Assembly: GCF_000297095.1 (NCBI RefSeq)
Contig: NZ_AEEA01000070.1
Span: 1-47,964, forward strand
DNA: 47,964 nt
Direction of reading: 5' to 3'
Source of the DNA: Treponema primitia ZAS-1
Lineage (GTDB): Bacteria > Spirochaetota > Spirochaetia > Treponematales > Breznakiellaceae
Within the stretch, counting starts at the first letter, position 1. Each line of letters starts with the position of its first letter. Of this stretch, positions 8,302 to 15,987 are shown piece after piece. The notes beneath the pieces were generated by a model. The model did no database searches. It saw only the letters and a program-made list of their open reading frames with translations, and had not been told where the DNA came from. The translations under genes were made by a program, and so were the position numbers.

Positions 8302-9228
8302 TCAGGTAACTACTTCCAGGAAGCTGGGGATCATTTCCCCGGAGAAGTAGAAGAGACCGCGGCCAAGCTGGTCGGCGTCCCAAACCCGCTGGGGATTATC
8401 CGGATAGGCGGTGTACCCGCCGCAGTAGGTCTCGATCCGGTTGCCCGAGGGTTCCCAGAAGTAGATGGTGGTACCGCGGGTAATGGCGTGCCGTGTGGGC
8501 CCGATGTCCAGCTTCAGATGGTTGATGGCGATCAGGTCTGCAGCGTTGAGTACGTCCTGCCAGGTCTCCAGGAAGAATGCGAAGTGGTGCATCTTGCCGG
8601 GCTTGGGATATTCCACAAAGGCCAGGTCGTGGGCCTTGTTGGAGCCGGTGATCCAGGCGGCAAGCCGTTTCCCGTCGGGGGTGTTACACACCTCGGGAAC
8701 GTACATACCAAAAACCTCTTTCATGAACCGTTCCGCCTCGTCAATGCCGGGTCCGTAGAGGAGGAAGTGATCCAGCCTGGTGGCCCGCATACCCCGGGGC
8801 TGTTCGTGCCATATGTCGGGGTTCTTGATCGGCGGGAACTTCTTGGCCAGTTCCACATCACTGTAAATCTGCAGCTGATGGCCGGTACAGATGGTAAAGG
8901 CGTAGCGTTTTCCAAAACCGGGCTGTTCATCGTTTGCCTTGAGTTCCGTTACCTTATAACCGAATTTTTCGGTCTTTGCCTTAATGTCCTCCAGGGTCTT
9001 GGCGTCGGCCACCTTAAAGGCTACATAATCAAGCCCCGCCTCAGGAGCCTTGCGGAGTACCACGCTGTGGTGATCAAATTCATCATAGCACTTCAGCAAT
9101 ACCCGGCCATCGCTGGTCCGGCCGACTTCGTCCAATCCGACGATGTTCTTGTAGCAATCCAGGGTCTTTTCCAGATCCAGCACCCGCAGCTGAATAAGTC
9201 CGGGACGCAATGTCGCAGTAAATCCCAT
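8302..9228 (-). CDS. xylE: Catechol 2,3-dioxygenase (extradiol ring cleavage)
   Basis: Fe(II)-dependent vicinal-oxygen-chelate enzyme that opens catechol with O2 to 2-hydroxymuconate semialdehyde. The protein is 308 residues, against about 307 for XylE/DmpB. The likely iron ligands are H153 (LDHFLLYGPG), H214 or H215 (KMHHFAFFLE) and E266 (SGNRIETYCGGY). I take the ATG at 9228 because a strong GGAGG stands 6 nt before it and MGFTATLRPG matches the family start; a longer frame to 9297 would overlap the ferredoxin gene. It is the last gene of the operon, 16 nt after the ferredoxin gene. It strictly needs O2, which is remarkable beside an acetogenesis cluster. Confidence 0.93.
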   Translation of the reverse strand: MGFTATLRPGLIQLRVLDLEKTLDCYKNIVGLDEVGRTSDGRVLLKCYDEFDHHSVVLRKAPEAGLDYVAFKVADAKTLEDIKAKTEKFGYKVTELKANDEQPGFGKRYAFTICTGHQLQIYSDVELAKKFPPIKNPDIWHEQPRGMRATRLDHFLLYGPGIDEAERFMKEVFGMYVPEVCNTPDGKRLAAWITGSNKAHDLAFVEYPKPGKMHHFAFFLETWQDVLNAADLIAINHLKLDIGPTRHAITRGTTIYFWEPSGNRIETYCGGYTAYPDNPQRVWDADQLGRGLFYFSGEMIPSFLEVVT

Positions 9229-9244
9229 ATCAAACCTCCATGCG

Positions 9245-9541
9245 TTAAATATTTGTTTCCACCCGCCGGACCGTAAGATCACTGCGGGGTTGAACACAAC
9301 ACAAAAGAACTATCCCCTCTTTTTTATCATCCTCCGAAATATGGGCGGCGCTCATAGTCTTAAATGCAAACCATTCCCCGGAACTTATCCGCACACGGCA
9401 GGCGCCGCATCCCCCGCCGGCGCAGCCATAACTCACCGGACCGGTACGGGCGCGGATCATGGCCGCAAAAACCGATTCATCTTCCCCGCAGGGAAAAGCT
9501 TTCCCCACTTCCGGTACGCTGACCTGCCACGTTTTCCCCAT
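9245..9541 (-). CDS. XylT-like plant-type [2Fe-2S] ferredoxin
   Basis: The 98-residue protein has the [2Fe-2S] pattern C40-x4-C45-x2-C48-x32/33-C81 or C82 (YGCAGGGCGACRVRI and LLCCVQP). In aromatic degraders, XylT-type ferredoxins re-reduce the active-site iron of catechol 2,3-dioxygenase after oxidative inactivation. Its place directly upstream of that gene supports the same job here. It follows the aldolase gene by 18 nt in a minus-strand operon. Confidence 0.88.
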   Translation of the reverse strand: MGKTWQVSVPEVGKAFPCGEDESVFAAMIRARTGPVSYGCAGGGCGACRVRISSGEWFAFKTMSAAHISEDDKKEGIVLLCCVQPRSDLTVRRVETNI

Positions 9542-9559
9542 GACAAACTCCGTTACCGC

Positions 9560-10582
9560 CTACTTTTTCTGCGATAATTGATAAGCCACATCCACTATCA
9601 TATCTTCCTGGCCGCCCACCATACGGCGCTTGCCGAGCTCCACCAGGATATCCCGGGGAGGTATACCGAATTTTTCCGCCGCACGCCGGGTATGGAGGAG
9701 GAAACTGGAATAGACCCCCGCATAGCCCAGCATAAGAGAATCGGTGCGAACCACCTGGGGACGCTGCATCAGGGGCTCAACCACATCCTCCGCAAGGTCC
9801 ATGAGGTCAAAACTTTTTACCCCCGTATTATAACCCAGCCGTTCCAATACCGCACAGAAAACCTCACCCTGGGTATTCCCGGCCCCGGCCCCCAGCCCCC
9901 GGCAGGTAACATCGATGTAGAGGGCGCCCTCTTCCACCGCCGCCAAAGAATTGGCAACCGCCAGGGACAGGTTATTATGGGAATGGAAGCCCACAGGAAT
10001 ATTAATTGCCGCCTTGAGCGCACTAACCCGGGCGCGGACATCATCGGGAACCATGTACCCCGAAGAATCCGCCAGATTGATATAGTCGGCGCCGGCATCG
10101 GCAAAGAACTTCGCCTGCTCCACAATTTTTTCAGGAGACGCCATGTGGGTCATCATGAGGAAGCCCACGGCGAACATCCCCGCCTGTTTTGCCCAGGCGA
10201 TATGCTGGACGGCGATATCCGCCTCGGTTACATGGGTGGCTACCCGTACCGCGTTGGCCCCCCGTTCCTGGGCTTTTTTCAGGTCCTCTATAGTACCTAT
10301 CCCCGGCAGGAGCAGTACCGCCAACTTGGCGTTCTTTATTACTTTTCCTGCGGCCTCGATCAGCTCCAGCTCATCCACCTTGGAAAACCCGTAGTTTATC
10401 GACGAACCGGTTATGCCGTCCCCGTGGCTAATCTCAATAATATCGATCCCGGCCCTATCCAGCCCCCCCGCTATGGCCACTGCCTGTTCCACGGTAAAAG
10501 AATGGCTTACCGCATGGCTGCCGTCCCGCAGGGTAGTATCAACAATATTAATCTTATTCGTATTTATTTTAGCAGCGCCCAT
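9560..10582 (-). CDS. mhpE: 4-hydroxy-2-oxovalerate aldolase
   Basis: This class II aldolase (DmpG/BphI/MhpE family) splits 4-hydroxy-2-oxovalerate into pyruvate and acetaldehyde. The N-terminal DTTLRDGSH motif with metal-binding Asp, the TIM-barrel segments (VGFHSHNNLSLAVANS, a metal-binding HSHNN) and the C-terminal helical domain are all present in 340 residues, the normal length. One base separates it from the acylating dehydrogenase gene. In this family the two proteins form a complex that channels the volatile acetaldehyde, and the tight pairing fits that. Confidence 0.95.
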   Translation of the reverse strand: MGAAKINTNKINIVDTTLRDGSHAVSHSFTVEQAVAIAGGLDRAGIDIIEISHGDGITGSSINYGFSKVDELELIEAAGKVIKNAKLAVLLLPGIGTIEDLKKAQERGANAVRVATHVTEADIAVQHIAWAKQAGMFAVGFLMMTHMASPEKIVEQAKFFADAGADYINLADSSGYMVPDDVRARVSALKAAINIPVGFHSHNNLSLAVANSLAAVEEGALYIDVTCRGLGAGAGNTQGEVFCAVLERLGYNTGVKSFDLMDLAEDVVEPLMQRPQVVRTDSLMLGYAGVYSSFLLHTRRAAEKFGIPPRDILVELGKRRMVGGQEDMIVDVAYQLSQKK

Positions 10583-10583
10583 A

Positions 10584-11459
10584 CTATGCCTTTCCTCCCA
10601 GCAGTTTTACCGCCAGCTTTTCCGCAACGGCCACTGCGGCCTGGTTAATGATATCCAGGTTCCCCGAATACGCGGGAAGGAAATCCCCCGCCCCCTCAAC
10701 CTCTACTATCACCGTTACCTTATTGCCTTCGATCACCGGAGGAAGCCGCAGACGATACCCGGGAACATAACTCTGTACTTCCCGGATAATATCGTTCACC
10801 GACTCGGTAATTTTTTTCGCATCGGGGTTCTTCACCAGGGCATAGACCGTGTTGGTCATCATCAGGGGCGGGTCCGCAGGGTTCAGTACGATGATAGCTT
10901 TACTGCGATCCGCTCCACCCACCACGCGAAGGGCCTTGGAGGTGGTCTCGGTAAATTCGTCGATGTTCGCCCGTGTCCCGGGACCGGCGCCCTTGGATGA
11001 AATACAAGAGACAATCTCCGCATACTCCACGTCCGCCGCCCGGTTAATGGCGTAGGCAATGGGTATGGTGGCCTGGCCGCCGCAGGTGACCATGTTAAAG
11101 TCCACCTCGTCGGCGAGCTTGTCCAAGTTTACGCAGGGCACCACATAGGGTCCTACCGCCGCGGGGGTCATGTCGATGGAGATTTTCCCGGCAGCCTTGA
11201 GGATAGCGGAATTGTGAAGATGGGCCTTGGCGCTGGTGGCGTCAAAAACAATTTTGATTTCCCGGTCCTCCGCCACGGCGTCCACACCTTTAATGGAGGT
11301 TTTAAACCCCAGGGCTGCGGCCCGCTTAATGCCTTCGGATTCCACGATACCGGTCATCATGTGCATCTGGAGATGCTTGCTCTTCATAACCTTGTACATC
11401 AAATCACTGCCGATGTTTCCCGGGCCAATGATTCCCACCTTTATTTTTTCCATTTCCAA
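10584..11459 (-). CDS. mhpF: Acylating acetaldehyde dehydrogenase
   Basis: It turns acetaldehyde, NAD+ and CoA into acetyl-CoA (DmpF/BphJ/MhpF family). The NAD-binding loop GIIGPGNIGSDL is at residues 9-20 and the catalytic cysteine is C126 in MVTCGGQATIP. The 291-residue length is slightly shorter than the roughly 300-315 usual for the family but all core motifs are there. It is the partner of the downstream aldolase. Two ATGs lie two codons apart at the start and either could be used. A 105-nt gap with a strong inverted repeat separates it from the upstream hydratase gene. Confidence 0.94.
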   Translation of the reverse strand: MEMEKIKVGIIGPGNIGSDLMYKVMKSKHLQMHMMTGIVESEGIKRAAALGFKTSIKGVDAVAEDREIKIVFDATSAKAHLHNSAILKAAGKISIDMTPAAVGPYVVPCVNLDKLADEVDFNMVTCGGQATIPIAYAINRAADVEYAEIVSCISSKGAGPGTRANIDEFTETTSKALRVVGGADRSKAIIVLNPADPPLMMTNTVYALVKNPDAKKITESVNDIIREVQSYVPGYRLRLPPVIEGNKVTVIVEVEGAGDFLPAYSGNLDIINQAAVAVAEKLAVKLLGGKA

Positions 11460-11510
11460 TCACCCCTCATTACATACAAAACGAACATGAAGAATTTCAA
11501 CCGCAAAGAC

Positions 11511-11545
11511 TTTATAACCGTAAAGTCAACATTTACAGTTATAAA
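11511..11545. repeat. Long inverted repeat between hydratase and acetaldehyde dehydrogenase genes
   Basis: TTTATAACCGTAAA and TTTACAGTTATAAA form a 14-bp stem with one wobble position (U-G on the minus-strand RNA) around a 7-nt loop. It is inside the only sizeable gap of the meta-cleavage operon and has no T-run, so it is not a standard terminator. It could be an mRNA-processing or stability hairpin, or a regulator site. Confidence 0.65.
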
Positions 11546-11564
11546 CTCTTCGCAGTTATACTAT

Positions 11565-12347
11565 CTACACAAACTGCGCTTCCACCGTCCCCAGGGTGGA
11601 AAATTCCGCCTTGAAACTATCGCCCTTGGCGGCCAGGGGCGCCGCGGAGAAGGCCCCGGAAAGTATCACTTCCCCGGCCTTAAGGGTTACACCGTAGGTC
11701 CAGAGCCGGTTCGCAAGCCAGGCCACGGAAATACAAGGGTCTCCCAGGACCGCTGCGCCGGTACCCTCTCCCACCAACTCGCCCTGGTTCTTATAGAGCT
11801 TCATGGCTACCTTGGTAAGATCCACATCGCTGAGCCGAACCTTGTTGGCCCCCAGCACGTAGCGCCCGGAAGAGGCATTATCAGCAATAGTGTCGGGGAG
11901 CTTGATTTTCCAGTCGGCGATACGGCTGTCCACGATTTCAAAGGAGGCTACCACATAGTCCGTAGCCTTGATTACATCTTCCCGGGTAACCTTACCGCCG
12001 GCAAGATCCGCCTTGAGGATAAAGGCTATCTCCCCCTCGATCTTCGGCTGGAGTAAGGCCGCGGTGTTTACCGTACCATCCTTGCAGTCCATGGCTGCGT
12101 AGAGATGTCCGTAATCGGGTTCATTAACCCCCATCTGCTTCTGGATACCCGGAGAGGTAAGGCCTATCTTCTTCCCGGAAATAACATGCCCCAGGGAAAG
12201 GACGGCCTTTACATTTTCCAGTTGGATCTGGTAGGCATCGTCAACAGTAAGACTGCTATCCTGCCCGGTCAGGGGAGCAATAGCCTTACGGTTCCGTTCC
12301 GCCTGGTAAAGCTTTTCGGCGTAGACCTTGATCTTCGCGGCGTCCAT
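11565..12347 (-). CDS. 2-oxopent-4-enoate hydratase
   Basis: A 260-residue member of the hydratase/decarboxylase family (MhpD, DmpE, XylJ; also oxalocrotonate decarboxylase DmpH/XylI). It would add water to 2-hydroxypenta-2,4-dienoate to give 4-hydroxy-2-oxovalerate. Family signatures are KKIGLTSPGIQKQMGVNEPDYGHL and the metal-binding PKIEGEIAFIL. The decarboxylase branch would also need an HMS dehydrogenase and a tautomerase, and neither is here, so hydratase is the better reading. It starts 2 nt after the hydrolase stop. Confidence 0.9.
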   Translation of the reverse strand: MDAAKIKVYAEKLYQAERNRKAIAPLTGQDSSLTVDDAYQIQLENVKAVLSLGHVISGKKIGLTSPGIQKQMGVNEPDYGHLYAAMDCKDGTVNTAALLQPKIEGEIAFILKADLAGGKVTREDVIKATDYVVASFEIVDSRIADWKIKLPDTIADNASSGRYVLGANKVRLSDVDLTKVAMKLYKNQGELVGEGTGAAVLGDPCISVAWLANRLWTYGVTLKAGEVILSGAFSAAPLAAKGDSFKAEFSTLGTVEAQFV

Positions 12348-12349
12348 GA

Positions 12350-13174
12350 CTACCTCTTAAAGAAACTGCGGGTTAAGTCCGCGAATTCCTGGGTATGTTC
12401 AATCTGGGTCCAGTGACCGCAGTGACCGAATACATGGAGCTGGGCCTTGTCGATAAGCTTGAGCAGCTTATAGGAGTTATCCAGGGGGATTACCCGGTCT
12501 TCCCGGCCGTGAACGATGAGGGTCTCGTGGGGGATGTTCCGGATAAAATTCTCATTACCCGCCATGGCCTCCACCCCCTTCTGCCGGGGCTCGGGGAACA
12601 GGGCGTGGAAACTCTCCTGGAAACCGGGCTGGATACTGGATTCATACCGGCTTTTAACAAGGTCCTTGGTAGCAAAACTGTGGTCATAGGTGAAGATTTC
12701 CAGCAATTCCTCCATATGTTCTATGGAAGGTTCGTAACCCCAAACCTGGTCCAGTCCGTAGGTGATGGGGAAGCTCACCCCCATAGCCCCCATGAGCACC
12801 AGTTTGTTTACCCGCTGGGGGTATTTGATCGCCAGAGACAGGGCCAGGGCGCCGCCGAAGGAATTCCCCACCAGGTTGGTTTTTTCGATTTTAAGGGCAT
12901 CCAGCAAATCAATGGTCTGCTCCACCCAGCCGTTCATGGTCTCCACCCGGCCCGGGACCCGTTCGGTAAAGCCGAAGCCGGACATATCCGGGGCGATAAT
13001 GCGGAAATCGTCTTTTAAAAGGGGGAATAACTTATTCCAGTTTGCCCAGGCGGTTACCCCCGGGCCGGAACCGTGAAGCAGGGTTACCGGAAAACCCTTA
13101 CCCAAATCATGATAATTAGTTTTGAACGAACCTGTTTGGATACTATTCGCTATTTCAGGTCTTTGCTCAGCCAT
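12350..13174 (-). CDS. 2-hydroxymuconate semialdehyde hydrolase
   Basis: Alpha/beta-hydrolase of the DmpD/XylF/TodF group, which hydrolyses the ring-opened semialdehyde to 2-hydroxypenta-2,4-dienoate and formate. Visible features: oxyanion loop LLHGSGPGVTAWANW, nucleophile elbow GNSFGG (S105), acid D226 (HGREDRVIP) and base H254 (GHCGHW). AAGGAG stands 9 nt before the ATG. It is the first gene of the operon, 58 nt downstream of a good -10 box. The formate made here could feed the methyl branch of acetogenesis (inference). Confidence 0.92.
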   Translation of the reverse strand: MAEQRPEIANSIQTGSFKTNYHDLGKGFPVTLLHGSGPGVTAWANWNKLFPLLKDDFRIIAPDMSGFGFTERVPGRVETMNGWVEQTIDLLDALKIEKTNLVGNSFGGALALSLAIKYPQRVNKLVLMGAMGVSFPITYGLDQVWGYEPSIEHMEELLEIFTYDHSFATKDLVKSRYESSIQPGFQESFHALFPEPRQKGVEAMAGNENFIRNIPHETLIVHGREDRVIPLDNSYKLLKLIDKAQLHVFGHCGHWTQIEHTQEFADLTRSFFKR

Positions 13175-13231
13175 GGTACATCACTCCTTATTGATTTTTT
13201 TAATCCCAATTTCCTTACAGGGGAAAATATA

Positions 13232-13260
13232 ATTCTGTACGCACTTTGGGGATTTGTCAA
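13232..13260 (-). promoter_or_regulatory. Promoter of the meta-cleavage operon
   Basis: On the minus strand a perfect TTGACA (13255-13260) is followed after 17 nt by CAGAAT (13232-13237), between the gntR stop and the hydrolase start. It shows that the operon need not be transcribed from the gntR promoter. I looked for a FadR-type TNGTNNNACNA operator here and found none. Confidence 0.6.
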
Positions 13261-13323
13261 GAAAAATACATGATAAAAATACTATAAAAAGGGTAATTAT
13301 TACAAAAATATTAATGTATCGCC

Positions 13324-14073
13324 CTAGGATTTATCCCATATAGCGGTTTCGTCAAACCCATCGCTTTCCCGTATCCGCTGAATAGTAACGTCGAGATGCT
13401 CTTCCATAATTGCCTCGGTTTTGGCCTTATCCCCTGCTTTCAGCGCGTCAATCAAGGCCCGGTGATAGGTCAGACCATCCCGGTGGCCCAGAAGACGGAC
13501 TATGTCCATCATGGCCACCGAAAGCATATCGTTAATCAGGGAGTAAACCTTAAGGATGATGGAATTCCGGGTTATTTCGGCAATACGGTAATGGAATGCC
13601 AGGTCCGCTTCGCTGAATGCTTTGAGATCCGCCACCGCTCCCACCATAACCGCATAGATTTCTTCCAGAGAGTCTATGTCTTCGGGACTTACCCGTTCCT
13701 GGGCCATGCCGGCGGAACCTTTTTCGATGATTTTCCGGTATTCCAGGATGGTGATAAGATCCTGATTCTGGCGGAGCTGCAGGAGGGGATGAAAGGTATC
13801 GACTTTCTCTATAGAAGAAAAATTCTTTACAAAGGTTCCGCCCCCGTGTTTGGTCTCCACAAGCCCCAGAATTTCCAGCTGCTGCAGGGCCGTTCGGATA
13901 GTTACCCGGCTTACCCCGTATAGAGCGCAAAACTCATGCTCCGAGGGAAGTTTTTCCCCCTCCTTCCATACCCCCTTCATGAGTTGTTCCTTAATTTTAC
14001 GATAAACTTGAGCCCGGAGAGGTTCGGCCTTTATTTTGGGGATTTCATGCATAAATGGTTCCTGCTTATGCAT
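13324..14073 (-). CDS. GntR/FadR-subfamily transcriptional regulator
   Basis: The 249-residue protein has a winged-helix GntR domain at about 18-85 (YRKIKEQLMKGVWKEGEKLPSEHEFCALYGVSRVTIRTALQQLEILGLVETKHGGGTFV) and a helical FCD effector domain after it (H-bearing AFHYRIAEITRN typical of metal- or acid-sensing FCD). Members sense small organic acids. An AAGGAG site lies upstream of the chosen ATG. It is divergent from the transketolase operon, and a FadR-type operator sits at that operon's start point, so it most likely represses those genes. Control of the meta-cleavage operon behind it is possible but no site was found. Confidence 0.9.
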   Translation of the reverse strand: MHKQEPFMHEIPKIKAEPLRAQVYRKIKEQLMKGVWKEGEKLPSEHEFCALYGVSRVTIRTALQQLEILGLVETKHGGGTFVKNFSSIEKVDTFHPLLQLRQNQDLITILEYRKIIEKGSAGMAQERVSPEDIDSLEEIYAVMVGAVADLKAFSEADLAFHYRIAEITRNSIILKVYSLINDMLSVAMMDIVRLLGHRDGLTYHRALIDALKAGDKAKTEAIMEEHLDVTIQRIRESDGFDETAIWDKS

Positions 14074-14124
14074 ATAATAAGTTTCTCCTTTTGTCTATGA
14101 ACTATTCTGAAAAATTGATTTTAT

Positions 14125-14153
14125 TTGACAAATACCTTCTTGTATGGAATAAT
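14125..14153 (+). promoter_or_regulatory. Promoter of the transketolase operon
   Basis: Perfect TTGACA (14125-14130), 17-nt spacer, AATAAT (14148-14153). The operator follows 4 nt later, over the expected transcription start. The -35 region overlaps a possible opposite-facing promoter for the regulator gene. Confidence 0.7.
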
Positions 14154-14168
14154 AAGTTGTCATACAAG
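14139..14168. promoter_or_regulatory. GntR/FadR-type operator
   Basis: TTGTCATACAA at 14157-14167 matches the FadR-subfamily pattern TNGTNNNACNA with perfect half-sites. A second half-site, CTTGTATG at 14139-14146, forms an exact inverted repeat with CATACAAG at 14161-14168, so half-sites are spaced by about two helical turns. Both lie between the -35 box and the start codon, where a bound repressor would block polymerase. Confidence 0.6.
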
Positions 14169-14199
14169 TTCCCGATTACGGAAACCAGGAGGAGTTTTT

Positions 14200-15036
14200 A
14201 TGCTAAAGCCGGAACAAAAAAAGGAGCTTGAAAAAATAACCCTGCAGCTGCGCCGCGATTTAGTAGAAATGATCGGTATCGGTGTGGCCGGTCATTTAGG
14301 CGGTTCGAGTTCCCTGGCGGAAACCATGGCGGTGTTGTACTTCAACAAGATGAATTTCAGCGCCGATCGTCTGAAGGACCCCAACCGGGATCGGCTGGTA
14401 CTGTCCAAGGGCCATGCGGCGCTGATTCAGTATGCGGCGCTCTGTGAAAAGGGTTGTTTTCCCCGAGAAGAGCTGAAGCGGGTAAAGAAGTTGGATGCCC
14501 TGCTCCAGGGTCACCCCGATCTGTCCATCCCCGGCATTGAAGCGGTCACCGGGTCCCTGGGCCAGGGACTTTCCATTTCCCTGGGTCTGGCCCTGGCGCT
14601 ACGGCTGAACAAAAGCCCCGCCCGGGTTTACACCATCATGGGAGACGGCGAGCAGTCCGAAGGCCAGCTCTGGGAGGCGTCCATGGCGGCGGCAAATTTC
14701 AAGATTGATAACCTTACCGCCTTTTTAGACTGGAACAGCGTTCAGGCCACGGGGGCCACAAAGGATATATTCAATATCCCCGACCTGGATAAAAAATGGA
14801 CCAGTTTCGGCTGGCACAGTATCAATGTCGATGGTCATACGGTTGAGGCAATCCTGAACGCCATCGAAGAGGCGGAAACCATTAAGGGCAAGCCGACATT
14901 GATCATTCTGAAAACTATTAAGGGTAAGGGCTTCTCCTTTGCGGAGGGAAATCCCGCATATCATAACGGTATCCTCACCGAAGAAACCTACAAACAAGCG
15001 CTCAAGGAACTGGACGCCATAAAGGCAGGGTTATAA
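14200..15036 (+). CDS. Transketolase, N-terminal (TPP-binding) subunit
   Basis: The 278-residue subunit of a split transketolase carries the thiamine-diphosphate and Mg-binding motif GDGEQSEGQLWEA...DWN and the SKGHAALIQYA segment. It transfers two-carbon ketol units together with the next gene's product. The start at 14200 has AGGAGG before it; an upstream in-frame TTG at 14125 would put the promoter and operator inside the gene and is rejected. First gene of a four-gene operon, with 2 nt before the next. Confidence 0.93.
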   Translation: MLKPEQKKELEKITLQLRRDLVEMIGIGVAGHLGGSSSLAETMAVLYFNKMNFSADRLKDPNRDRLVLSKGHAALIQYAALCEKGCFPREELKRVKKLDALLQGHPDLSIPGIEAVTGSLGQGLSISLGLALALRLNKSPARVYTIMGDGEQSEGQLWEASMAAANFKIDNLTAFLDWNSVQATGATKDIFNIPDLDKKWTSFGWHSINVDGHTVEAILNAIEEAETIKGKPTLIILKTIKGKGFSFAEGNPAYHNGILTEETYKQALKELDAIKAGL

Positions 15037-15038
15037 TT

Positions 15039-15974
15039 ATGGAAAAACAAAGTTTGAGAAAAGCCTACGGAGATGCCCTGGTAGAACTGGGTAAACAGAA
15101 TTCCGATGTGGTAGCCCTGGAAGCGGACCTGGGCAAATCGACCATGTCCTGTCTTTTCAAGGACGCCTTCCCCGACCGGTACTTTGAAATGGGTATTGCC
15201 GAACAAAACATGGCATCCACCTCCGCGGGGCTTGCCCTGGGAGGAAAGATCCCCTTCTACAGTACCTTTGCGGTCTTTGCCTCCGGGCGAGCCTACGATC
15301 AGATCCGCTGCTCCATCGCCATTCCCAGGGCGAATGTAAAGATCTGCGGTTCAAGCTGCGGCCTTTCGGATTTCGGGGACGGAAAAACCCATCAATCTAT
15401 AGAAGATAGCAATGTGATCAAAACCCTCCCCAACATGATCGTTATCAATCCCCTGGATGCGGTGGAGGTTAAAAAGGTAATGAAGTTCCTCCTAAGTTAT
15501 GAGGGACCGGCCTACATCAGGATCAATCGGAATGATCTTCCCGTATTTACGGCGGAGGAAGGGGAATTCGAACTTGGGAAGCTCCGCACCATAGTCGATG
15601 GTAATGATGCGCTTATCTTCGCCACCGGAGCCATGGTTTGGAAATCCGTAGAAGCCGCAGGGCTGTTGAAAAAGGACGGCATAAGCGCCCAGGTAGTAAA
15701 CGTAAGCGCCGTCAAACCCCTCGTAAAGGAGGAGATCCTCAAGTACACCGCCGGGAAAAAGGCGATCATCACCGTGGAGGAAGCGGTAAAGATAGGCGGC
15801 CTTGGGGCGGGCATCGCGGCGGAGATCATCGGGGAGGTAAACCTTCCCTTTGAACAGGTAGGGATAAACGATACCTTCGGTACGTCCGCCCATGGTTACG
15901 ATGAATTGCTGGAAAAATACGGGCTATCAACCAATCATATATATAATGCTGTTAAGAGGGCATTGAATAAATAA
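15039..15974 (+). CDS. Transketolase, C-terminal subunit
   Basis: The 311-residue partner holds the pyrimidine-binding domain (EADLGKSTM, FEMGIAEQNMASTSAGLALGG with the conserved Glu that activates TPP) and the C-terminal domain (TVEEAVKIGGLGAGIAAEI). Split transketolases of this form are common in anaerobes and archaea. Because the operon has its own GntR regulator and oxidoreductases, it is probably a dedicated catabolic enzyme rather than the housekeeping transketolase (inference). Confidence 0.93.
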   Translation: MEKQSLRKAYGDALVELGKQNSDVVALEADLGKSTMSCLFKDAFPDRYFEMGIAEQNMASTSAGLALGGKIPFYSTFAVFASGRAYDQIRCSIAIPRANVKICGSSCGLSDFGDGKTHQSIEDSNVIKTLPNMIVINPLDAVEVKKVMKFLLSYEGPAYIRINRNDLPVFTAEEGEFELGKLRTIVDGNDALIFATGAMVWKSVEAAGLLKKDGISAQVVNVSAVKPLVKEEILKYTAGKKAIITVEEAVKIGGLGAGIAAEIIGEVNLPFEQVGINDTFGTSAHGYDELLEKYGLSTNHIYNAVKRALNK

Positions 15975-15987
15975 TACGGAGGACAAT

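Noticed and set aside
8488..9276. Long plus-strand frame opposite the catechol dioxygenase
   Set aside because: It has no family likeness and lies wholly over a well-supported gene; shadow frames like this are common in GC-rich genes (also opposite the aldolase, acsB, acsC and acsA).
13175..13323. Search for a GntR operator ahead of the meta-cleavage operon
   Set aside because: No TNGTNNNACNA match was found by eye; control of that operon by the neighbouring GntR protein is therefore not claimed.
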